From assembly GCA_934437695.1 (NCBI GenBank), contig CAKSAW010000002.1:1-36719 (forward strand): a stretch of DNA of 36,719 bases, given 5' to 3'. This document shows positions 8,930 through 15,628 of the stretch, in pieces. The notes below the pieces were generated by a model that worked only from the letters and a program-made list of their open reading frames with translations, did no database searches and had not been told where the DNA came from. The stretch comes from an uncultured Blautia sp. (GTDB taxonomy: Bacteria; Bacillota; Clostridia; Lachnospirales; Lachnospiraceae). The position numbers and the translations under genes were made by a program. Position 1 is the stretch's first letter. Every line of letters begins with the position of its first letter.

Positions 8930-9871
8930 TTATTCTGTTATTTTTTCCTCATCTATATTTCGGGTTTCTCTCACCACATACTGTGGAGTTTTGTTAATAT
9001 TAAGTATCAGCTTGCCTATGTATTCTCCGATAATACCCAGCATCAGAAAACAGATTCCGAACAGTACCAGAAATGCACACATCAGGGAAGACCAGCCAAC
9101 AGCAACAGACGGATTCAGCATCTTTCTTATAAATACCACAACTGCGCCTATAAAACCGGAAACAGAGAAAATAGTTCCGAAAAAAGTTGCCAGCCTCAGT
9201 GGGATCACAGTAAAATTCAGACAGGACATAAAAAGTTTTAAGCCTCTGCGGAAATTATAATTTGATTCTCCCACTTCTCTGGCATAATGTTCGATCTCAA
9301 TGTTTGCAATATTATGTGTAGTCCTGAAAAACAGAACCTGAAGAAAAATATTATATCCATCATATTTCACAACTTCATCTCTTACATACTTCCGGCAGCA
9401 CCAGAAACTGCTCATCTGGATATCCTTTGGACGGTCCAGCAGATGCCAGAGCAGATATCTGCTGACAGCTCCTGTTATATTCTTTATCACAGAAAATTTA
9501 CGCTGCTTAAACACACCAAAAACAATATCATATCCCTCTTCTATCTTCGTCAGAAACTGCGGAATCTGTGACGGATGATTCTGCATGTCGTCATCCATTC
9601 CCACCACCAGATCACCTTCTGCCTGAGACATTGCTGCCATGATCGCATTATGCTGTCCAAAATTCTTTGCCAGATTGATTCCCTTCACATTAGGATATCT
9701 GTCAGTCAGACTGCAGATAGAATGCCATGTTCCATCCCTGGAATAATCATTCACCAATATAAATTCACATTCATATCCATCAAGCTTATCAAACTCCTGT
9801 ATAGCAAGCTCTACCACTTTTCCAATGGTATGTTCTGAGTTATAACACGGTATAACAATAGATACCAGCAT
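8930..9871 (-). CDS. Membrane-anchored GT2, polyprenyl-phosphate glycosyltransferase (ArnC/GtrB/DPM1-like)
   Basis: 313 aa. The GT-A domain begins at once (MLVSIVIPCYNSEHTI), with the metal-binding MDDDMQNHP at about 92-100 and a typical LAKNFGQHNAIMAAM stretch. Two transmembrane helices follow (about 222-252 and 262-290). This layout is that of enzymes that load a sugar onto undecaprenyl phosphate at the inner membrane face for later flipping. GGAGAG precedes the ATG. It is directly downstream of two small EamA proteins that resemble the ArnE/ArnF flippase, and upstream of the WecE-like gene, so the probable cargo is an amino-deoxy sugar. No membrane GT-C enzyme that would use the flipped product is present in the window. 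Confidence 0.88.
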   Translation of the reverse strand: MLVSIVIPCYNSEHTIGKVVELAIQEFDKLDGYECEFILVNDYSRDGTWHSICSLTDRYPNVKGINLAKNFGQHNAIMAAMSQAEGDLVVGMDDDMQNHPSQIPQFLTKIEEGYDIVFGVFKQRKFSVIKNITGAVSRYLLWHLLDRPKDIQMSSFWCCRKYVRDEVVKYDGYNIFLQVLFFRTTHNIANIEIEHYAREVGESNYNFRRGLKLFMSCLNFTVIPLRLATFFGTIFSVSGFIGAVVVFIRKMLNPSVAVGWSSLMCAFLVLFGICFLMLGIIGEYIGKLILNINKTPQYVVRETRNIDEEKITE

Positions 9872-9900
9872 TTCTTTCGTCTCTCCTTAACACCTGTTTT

Positions 9901-10245
9901 TTACAAAGAAAAAATCAGAATACCAAGCAGGATCAGTCCGATCCCCGCCAGCTTTTTCTTTCCAATCCTCTCCTTCAGAAAGAAATATCCCATAACAGTA
10001 ACAAAAATATATCCTGCTGATTCCAGTATCGGCTGCATGGATAATGGAATGTTTCTCAATGCCAGCATAGTCAGGATCACAGAACAGAAAAACATTCCAT
10101 ATGCAAAAATAACCAGCGGATTGATGTATTCCCTGATATGATCTTTGTAAGTTTTATCTGCTGCTTTTTTCAAAAGGATCTGTGAGACAGAAGAAATAAA
10201 CACAGAAAATAAAAGCAGACAGACTGCACCTCCTGATCTACTCAT
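9901..10245 (-). CDS. 4-TM EamA/DMT protein, ArnF-like small flippase subunit
   Basis: 114 aa from the chosen start, four predicted membrane helices (half the size of a normal 10-TM EamA transporter). Motifs include SQILLKKAADK in the first helix-loop and the closing GYFFLKERIGKKKLAGIGLILLG, the typical end of an EamA repeat. Such half-size proteins work as pairs, as in ArnE/ArnF, which flips undecaprenyl-phosphate aminoarabinose. The ATG at 10245 is chosen over 10281 because AGGAG lies just ahead of it; it then overlaps the upstream partner's stop by 8 bp, a sign of coupled translation. Substrate is inferred from the neighbouring lipid-phosphate glycosyltransferase. Confidence 0.82.
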   Translation of the reverse strand: MSRSGGAVCLLLFSVFISSVSQILLKKAADKTYKDHIREYINPLVIFAYGMFFCSVILTMLALRNIPLSMQPILESAGYIFVTVMGYFFLKERIGKKKLAGIGLILLGILIFSL

Positions 10246-10639
10246 GCTCTTCTCCTCCTCTGTTGTCGTTCCCTGTCTCATCCTCTCTGGCTGTCACAAG
10301 ATAAATCCCCAGAAAGATCACGCAGGCACCAGCCAGCATATTCCATGTTATTTTTTCTCCAAAGATCAGACGTCCCCAGATGATTCCCCATATTAAAGTT
10401 ATGGGCTTATTTGCATATGCAACAGTAAGCGGCATTCGTTTTAACACCTGCTGCCATATGACCGCATATCCAAACATGATCACAAAGACCAGTCCAAACC
10501 AGAATATAAACTGTATGGAAAAAATATTCTCTGTATAACCGGAGGCAAGTTTTGAACAGACTCCACTTAGGGAACTGAACAAAAGACTGATATGTAACAG
10601 TAAAAACAGGCTCTTTTTTTCTCTTATACAATTACTCAT
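10238..10639 (-). CDS. 4-TM EamA/DMT protein, ArnE-like small flippase subunit
   Basis: 133 aa, four hydrophobic segments and a charged C-terminal tail (AREDETGNDNRGGEEHE). The GRLIFGEKITWNMLAGACVIFLG stretch is the conserved closing helix of the EamA/DMT fold, and PLTVAYANKPITLIWGI the preceding one. It is probably the partner of the 114-aa protein whose start overlaps its stop codon, together giving an 8-TM dimer of the SMR/ArnEF kind. The ribosome site is weak (GAGAGAA). The alternative is a small-molecule efflux pair, but the glycan context makes lipid-sugar flipping more likely. Confidence 0.8.
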   Translation of the reverse strand: MSNCIREKKSLFLLLHISLLFSSLSGVCSKLASGYTENIFSIQFIFWFGLVFVIMFGYAVIWQQVLKRMPLTVAYANKPITLIWGIIWGRLIFGEKITWNMLAGACVIFLGIYLVTAREDETGNDNRGGEEHE

Positions 10640-10654
10640 GTTATTCTCTCACAA

Positions 10655-11857
10655 TCAAGATATAAATTCAATGCTAATTTTAGATAAAACCTGTGACAGG
10701 TATTCTTCGCATTTCTGCAGGTTTTCACCGGTAAGTATCACCTGTCCGATCCTGTCTCTGCCATTTTCATAACGGCGTATCTCATCTCCGGGTCCAACAT
10801 TAAACGAGAGATCTATAAGATCCGGATCCCGTCTGTTTTCATTGTGGATTTCCTTTAGGATCCCGCTTTTATCTGAAGAAAGGATATGTGACAGATTTGC
10901 ACGATGCAGCCGTGTTTTCTGAAACATTTCTTTCTCAAACATTTCTTCTGCATGCATATCCATGGCAAGACGGACAATTGCCTCATAATAATCCAGTCCA
11001 TAATACAATCCCACAGTTTCAGGCAGACAGGTCCCTCCTGCCCTTCCTGTGATCTCTATCACATATATCTTTCCGTCCTTTTCCATCAGATCACAATTCA
11101 CAGGACAGTTATCCATTCCCAGTGCTTTCACAGCAAGAAGAACCTGTCTGCGTATCTCTTCTCCAAGAATATCCTGTTTCTTATATGGAACGGAATGCCC
11201 CACAGGAGTAGGGACATAGCCCGGATAATTTTCAATATTATTTGGAAGACAGTACAAAAATTTTCCATCAGAGATCATAGCCTCACATCCCAGCATTTCC
11301 CCTTCTATAAATTCCTCCAGAAGGCAGTAATCCTTTCCCGTAGCTGCCATAGTATCTGCATAATGAAGATAAACCTCTTCCTTTGTATTACAGCGGAACA
11401 ATCCTCTGCTCCCCATCAGATCAACAGCTTTCAGGATAACAGGAAAGTTCAGGACTTCCACAGCCTGCTCCAGCTCCCCTATGTCTCTGATACAGATATG
11501 ACGGGCACAGTTTACGCCTCCCTTTATAAATGCTTCTTTCATCAGATATTTATCTGAACACAGCTTACCGGCAGTTTCAGAAAGACCTTTCAGTCCCATA
11601 TGTTCACAGACATATCCTATGGAGCGGATTCCTGCATCCAGACAGCAGGTTGCGATCCCATTTATCTCATGCTCCCGGGCAGCTTTCAAAACTGCTTCAG
11701 GATCTGAAATATCTGTATGAGAATATTCATCTGCCACCTCAAATCCCGGCCATTCTCCGGGAGTACTTACAGCTACAGTTTTGATTCCCAGACCTGCTGC
11801 TGCCTTATATAAGGGAAGCTGAGAATAGCTTGCCCCAAGTATCATTAATTTTTTCAT
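10655..11857 (-). CDS. ATP-grasp carboxylate-amine ligase
   Basis: 400 aa. The N-terminal pre-ATP-grasp fold (MKKLMILGASYSQLPLYKAA) is followed by the ATP-grasp domain: an ATP-binding lysine region NFPVILKAVDLMGSRGLF, the central LLEEFIEGEMLGCEAMI, and a metal-binding VIEITGRAGGTCLPE. Enzymes of this kind activate a carboxylate as acyl phosphate and join it to an amine or thiol. It starts 2 bp after the stop of the larger ATP-grasp/PLP fusion and precedes the EamA pair. In this context a likely acceptor is the 4-amino group of the sugar made by the WecE-like enzyme, but no substrate can be read from the sequence. Confidence 0.85.
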   Translation of the reverse strand: MKKLMILGASYSQLPLYKAAAGLGIKTVAVSTPGEWPGFEVADEYSHTDISDPEAVLKAAREHEINGIATCCLDAGIRSIGYVCEHMGLKGLSETAGKLCSDKYLMKEAFIKGGVNCARHICIRDIGELEQAVEVLNFPVILKAVDLMGSRGLFRCNTKEEVYLHYADTMAATGKDYCLLEEFIEGEMLGCEAMISDGKFLYCLPNNIENYPGYVPTPVGHSVPYKKQDILGEEIRRQVLLAVKALGMDNCPVNCDLMEKDGKIYVIEITGRAGGTCLPETVGLYYGLDYYEAIVRLAMDMHAEEMFEKEMFQKTRLHRANLSHILSSDKSGILKEIHNENRRDPDLIDLSFNVGPGDEIRRYENGRDRIGQVILTGENLQKCEEYLSQVLSKISIEFIS

Positions 11858-11859
11858 GT

Positions 11860-13965
11860 TTATTTCTCATCCTCCAGAAAATCAAAAAATAGCGGAAGAC
11901 CTCCTGTGTGGAGAAACAGAATGTTTTTTCCGAATATCTTCTGCTTTTTCAGGTATTCAATCATACCATAAAAAGCTTTTCCTGTATATGTCATGTCCAG
12001 TGGGATTCCTTCATTTTCATAAACCTGTCTTATTATTCGTGCCACATTTTCAGAATAAGTACCATATCCGCCTTCCATATACTGATCTGTGAAAATGATT
12101 TTTTCCTTCCATCCCGGATCCGGTTCTCCGCCACAAAGCTGCATGTATTTACTGATATTTCCGGCGATCACTTCTTTTCCACGTTTCTCATTTCTGGATA
12201 CAGAAATCCCCACGATCTTACATCCGTCTTTATGTTTCAAGCTTCCTGCCAACAGCCCTGACTGAGTGGCATTTGTACTTGATGCCAGAAAAATATAATC
12301 AAAAAAAGTCTGATTTTCTCTCTGCCAGGAAAGAAGTTCCTCATAAGCCTTCTCATAAGCCTGCATGGGAATATGCTCATTCCCCTCTCCTTTTGCATTT
12401 CCATAAATATAATAAGGACGGTATCCTTTTTCTGTCAACTCATCTATTGCAGACTGTACTGCCTCTGCAATAGTCTGTTTTTTGCATCTGATCTCATGAA
12501 CCCCCATTTTATGGATAATACGGCTGTTGTTCGTTTCACGGGTATCCCTGACATCCTCCGTGTTATGGATCATATAGCAGGGGATTTCCTGCTGATGACA
12601 TAATGTTGCCAGTATCCTGCAGAGATTAGAATGATAATTTCCATATATGATCATACTGTCACAATGTTTTTTCTCCATGTCCTTCAGAAACTCTTCTGCA
12701 AATCTGACTTTATTTCCACCAAAGGAAAAGGGAAGCAGATCATCTCTTTTCATATAAAAATAATTTTTCTCATCATAACTTTTCAGTTTCTGAACCGGTG
12801 TTTCAAAAATCTGAACAGGACTGGGAGATAATCTGCAATGCAAGAGTCTGTCCATCTCTTCCATGGAGTCTGTCTGAAGAATATAAAAACCGGGTCTGCT
12901 GCCACTGTCCACAATCTCAGCACCTTCCACATCACCTTCCTGCACAATTTTTCTGATACTTTGTGGATAATTTTCTTTTATCCATTCGAGATGACGGATT
13001 TCTTCTGCATTCATCAGGAAGCGGATAGCTGAGACATGGTTTTTTGCATCCATTTTTATCTGTGGTTCCTTTCCTGCTGCAACATCAATCACCATTCCAA
13101 CAAAATCCTGTTCTGTCGAAAGAGGTACAAGATCAGAGCCAATACAGTCACCGCCCATTCTGGAACCAATTTCTATAATCCTCACATTCTCATTTCTATC
13201 GATCCGGAGCTCACTGTGCCCTGCGCCATTTCTGACTCCCAGCGCATCCAGTGCAGCAAAGACCGTCTGTTTTACTTTGTCCCGGATTTTCTGGCTTAAA
13301 GGAGCCGGTTCCAGATGTCCTACTTCTATATAGTGAGGATTTCCTGTTGTGTATTTTTTAGTGATCGCAAGCAGTGTATGTTTTCCCTGATAACTGATTG
13401 TTTCTACGCTGTACTCAGATCCTTTTATATATTCTTCAACAATCGCTTTTTTCTCAAAAGACTGATCCACCGCGCGCAGAATTGCAGATTTTAATTCTTC
13501 TTCACTTTCTACTCTGGTAATCCCCCTGCTTCCGGAACGGTCTGTCGGCTTTACAATAACCGGATATCCGGGAACCTGGATCTCGTCTTTTTCCCCAACT
13601 TTCTGATAGAATGGAGTCCAGATTCCTGCCTTTGCAAAAGCCTTCCGCATCTGATATTTATTTGTTGAATTCTCAATACATTCTCTGCTGTTTCCAGGAA
13701 GTCCAAGCTTCTCAGCCAGATACTGCACAGTAATATTAGCCAGATCAGAGCCTATGGTTGTAACTGCCTGTGGTTGGATTTTCTCACATATTTTCAGGAT
13801 TTCTTCTTTCTCAGTGATACTTATCTCATAAAAATAATCTGCATCATCAGCACCTGTCGCACCATCGCGCCAGGCAAAAACGTGAGTTTCATAGCCCATT
13901 TCATGTGCTTTCTTAATCAAGGGTTTCTGAAAATCATTAGCACCTATGATCACCATTTTCTTCAT
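11860..13965 (-). CDS. ATP-grasp ligase fused to a PLP-dependent ACC deaminase/D-cysteine desulfhydrase-like domain
   Basis: 701 aa. Residues 1-375 form an ATP-grasp ligase (MKKMVIIGANDFQKPLIKKA; YPVIVKPTDRSGSRGI at about 134-149; IVEEYIKGSEYSVE; IIEIGSRMGGDC at about 263-274). Residues about 385-701 form a fold-type II PLP enzyme: the Schiff-base lysine K419 in SFGGNKVRFAEEFL, the catalytic Ser-Asn pair in GNYHSNLCR (about 446-447), a phosphate-binding loop SSTNATQSGL (about 562-571) and a C-terminal HTGGLP (687-692). The second half resembles ACC deaminase and D-cysteine desulfhydrase, which act on small D-amino acids or analogues. The fusion suggests that one protein both makes or edits an amino acid and ligates it. 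GGAGA precedes the ATG, 13 bp after the muramidase stop. No frameshift is visible at the junction. Confidence 0.85.
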   Translation of the reverse strand: MKKMVIIGANDFQKPLIKKAHEMGYETHVFAWRDGATGADDADYFYEISITEKEEILKICEKIQPQAVTTIGSDLANITVQYLAEKLGLPGNSRECIENSTNKYQMRKAFAKAGIWTPFYQKVGEKDEIQVPGYPVIVKPTDRSGSRGITRVESEEELKSAILRAVDQSFEKKAIVEEYIKGSEYSVETISYQGKHTLLAITKKYTTGNPHYIEVGHLEPAPLSQKIRDKVKQTVFAALDALGVRNGAGHSELRIDRNENVRIIEIGSRMGGDCIGSDLVPLSTEQDFVGMVIDVAAGKEPQIKMDAKNHVSAIRFLMNAEEIRHLEWIKENYPQSIRKIVQEGDVEGAEIVDSGSRPGFYILQTDSMEEMDRLLHCRLSPSPVQIFETPVQKLKSYDEKNYFYMKRDDLLPFSFGGNKVRFAEEFLKDMEKKHCDSMIIYGNYHSNLCRILATLCHQQEIPCYMIHNTEDVRDTRETNNSRIIHKMGVHEIRCKKQTIAEAVQSAIDELTEKGYRPYYIYGNAKGEGNEHIPMQAYEKAYEELLSWQRENQTFFDYIFLASSTNATQSGLLAGSLKHKDGCKIVGISVSRNEKRGKEVIAGNISKYMQLCGGEPDPGWKEKIIFTDQYMEGGYGTYSENVARIIRQVYENEGIPLDMTYTGKAFYGMIEYLKKQKIFGKNILFLHTGGLPLFFDFLEDEK

Positions 13966-13978
13966 AGCCTGTTATCTC

Positions 13979-15436
13979 CTATTTCTTTCTGTACTGTTTT
14001 ACACAGACTCCTTCTGAATCAAACACAGATACAATCTTATTTGAACTGGTCAGAGTGATGTTCTCCGCACGTGTTCCTGAAAGTGCAGAGCTTCCCTTAT
14101 AAAAATAGTACTTCTTTCCATTTAAAGTAAGCCAGCCTTTATAGGCTTTTCCATTTTTCTGGAAATAGTAGGTATGCTCCCCACTTGCTTCTCTAACCTT
14201 GTACATTCCACTCTCATAGCGTACTCCATCACTTCCGAAATAATAAATATCTCCTGTAGATCTGGTCACACGGCGGTTTTTGAACATATATCCATATTTC
14301 GTGTGGAACCAGTAACATTTTCCATCTACCTTCTTCATCCCCATCAACGCATAGCCATCAGAGTTTATATAATATGTCTTTTCATCTGCAGTCACCCACT
14401 GGTCTGATACACGTCTGCCATTTTCATCAACATAATAATACTTGCCATTTTCCTTATGGAGTCCTGCCTGTTCCTGTTTCCCATCATTGGCACCAATATC
14501 AGGTTTTACTGCCGGAACATAAGAGTCCAGGGATTTCCATCTTGGTGTGATTTTCTTTGTATAATCCACGTATCCGAAATCCATATCAACATCATTTCCG
14601 GCCGGGATTCCGGCTACCAGTCCGCTGGTACTGTTCAGTCCGCTTTCCGGATTTCCATCTGTAGACTGCCATATTGTATAATTATACCGTTCTTTATCAG
14701 GCGCCTGGATCGTATCTCCATATCTTGCTATCCACACATCCAGTCCTGATAACAGGGACCAGTCCACATAATTGTCATACCAGTTTGTATTACAGTAAAC
14801 CATGGGATAATATCCTGCCCTGCGCACCTCATTACAGAAGACCAACGCCATCTCTGAAACCTTTTTGGGAGAAAGCTTACTTGCCTTTGGATACTCCAGA
14901 TCATATACAACAGGATAAGAAACCTTGTATCCCTGCATTTTACTGATAGCAAGCTGTGCCTCCTTCAGGGCAGTTGTTGTAGATAAGGCTGTACTGTATA
15001 CATATGTACCTACCGGCACTCCTGCAAGCTCTGCATTTGTCATATTTGTATCATAGGTGTAATCCTCATGAGAAAGCCCATAGGATATCCTGACAAAAGC
15101 AAAATCAATACCTGAAGTCTTTACCTTTGCCCAGTTAATATTCCCCTGCCATTCAGAAACATCTATTCCTCTTGTTATTGCTCCCGGGATTTTCTCACCG
15201 CTTCCGTTATAGCAGACACCGTTGATCTTTTTCCATGCTTTCGGGCTTACCTTTTTTCTGACTGCCTCTGTATCGGAAGCTCTTGCTGCTGGAAGAAATT
15301 CCTCCTCTGCCACTGTATCACGTCTGTCATAATGCGGATTTGCAAAAACAGAGCTTACAGGCTGCGCTGTAGCTATCATTGATGCCAGAAAACCAACAAT
15401 CATCCTTTTTCTGATTTTTACAAAATCTCTTTTCAT
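13979..15436 (-). CDS. Secreted GH25 muramidase with cell-wall-binding repeats
   Basis: 485 aa. An N-terminal signal peptide (basic MKRDFVKIRKR, hydrophobic core, Ala-x-Ala-like end near residue 32) leads to a GH25 lysozyme domain (about 88-295). The catalytic acid residues are D92 in GIDVSEWQG and the D179-x-E181 pair in VVYDLEYP. It cleaves the MurNAc-GlcNAc bond of peptidoglycan. Residues about 325-465 hold aromatic, glycine-rich repeats of the choline/cell-wall-binding type (GKYYYVDENG, KTYYINSDGYALMG, KYYFYKG). It is the first gene after a promoter-like site at 15.5 kb and the probable head of the glycan locus. It may open the wall for polymer insertion; that role is inferred. Confidence 0.93.
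   Translation of the reverse strand: MKRDFVKIRKRMIVGFLASMIATAQPVSSVFANPHYDRRDTVAEEEFLPAARASDTEAVRKKVSPKAWKKINGVCYNGSGEKIPGAITRGIDVSEWQGNINWAKVKTSGIDFAFVRISYGLSHEDYTYDTNMTNAELAGVPVGTYVYSTALSTTTALKEAQLAISKMQGYKVSYPVVYDLEYPKASKLSPKKVSEMALVFCNEVRRAGYYPMVYCNTNWYDNYVDWSLLSGLDVWIARYGDTIQAPDKERYNYTIWQSTDGNPESGLNSTSGLVAGIPAGNDVDMDFGYVDYTKKITPRWKSLDSYVPAVKPDIGANDGKQEQAGLHKENGKYYYVDENGRRVSDQWVTADEKTYYINSDGYALMGMKKVDGKCYWFHTKYGYMFKNRRVTRSTGDIYYFGSDGVRYESGMYKVREASGEHTYYFQKNGKAYKGWLTLNGKKYYFYKGSSALSGTRAENITLTSSNKIVSVFDSEGVCVKQYRKK
14042..14464 (-). repeat. Cell-wall-binding repeat block in the GH25 muramidase
   Basis: About six imperfect 20-residue units rich in Tyr, Trp and Gly (pattern G-K-x-Y-Y-x-x-x-x-G). 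They lie C-terminal to the catalytic domain, and boundaries are approximate. The same unit type occurs in the L,D-transpeptidase encoded upstream. Confidence 0.65.
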
Positions 15437-15495
15437 CTTTTTACTCCTGTCTTATCTTCTAACAAGTATTTATTTTGTTACAATACTATTAAAAT

Positions 15496-15524
15496 ATTAT
15501 ACACACTCTATTACATTTCCGCAA
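15496..15524 (-). promoter_or_regulatory. Predicted sigma-A promoter for the glycan locus
   Basis: On the minus strand a perfect TATAAT (15496-15501) lies 17 bp after TTGCGG (15519-15524). The -35 box is only partly consensus. It sits downstream of the terminator hairpin and about 60 bp ahead of the GH25 start. Confidence 0.55.
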
Positions 15525-15546
15525 GATAATCCCTGCTATATAACAG

Positions 15547-15580
15547 AAACGGCTGCACCTTTCGCTCTGTGCAGCCGTTT
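15547..15580 (-). terminator. Rho-independent terminator after the L,D-transpeptidase gene
   Basis: A perfect 12-bp inverted repeat, AAACGGCTGCAC / GTGCAGCCGTTT, with a 10-nt loop. It lies about 50 bp after the L,D-transpeptidase stop, and the minus-strand stem ends in a U-rich stretch. No gene approaches on the plus strand, so the minus reading is the functional one. Confidence 0.8.
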
Positions 15581-15628
15581 TGTATAGCTCATTTCTCAAT
15601 ATTCCGTTTACCCTGACAGAAATCCGGA

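Larger units (their letters stand above)
15437..15628. other. Intergenic region between L,D-transpeptidase and GH25 muramidase genes
   Basis: This 192-bp gap holds a terminator hairpin on its high-coordinate side and a promoter-like site on its low-coordinate side, both read on the minus strand. It marks the likely boundary between the c-di-AMP/L,D-transpeptidase unit and the glycan locus. No coding sequence is seen in it. Confidence 0.75.

Noticed and set aside
10904..11557. Plus-strand frame of 217 codons opposite the ATP-grasp ligase
   Set aside because: Same reason: low-complexity reverse-frame product, no start signal, and a conserved gene on the other strand.
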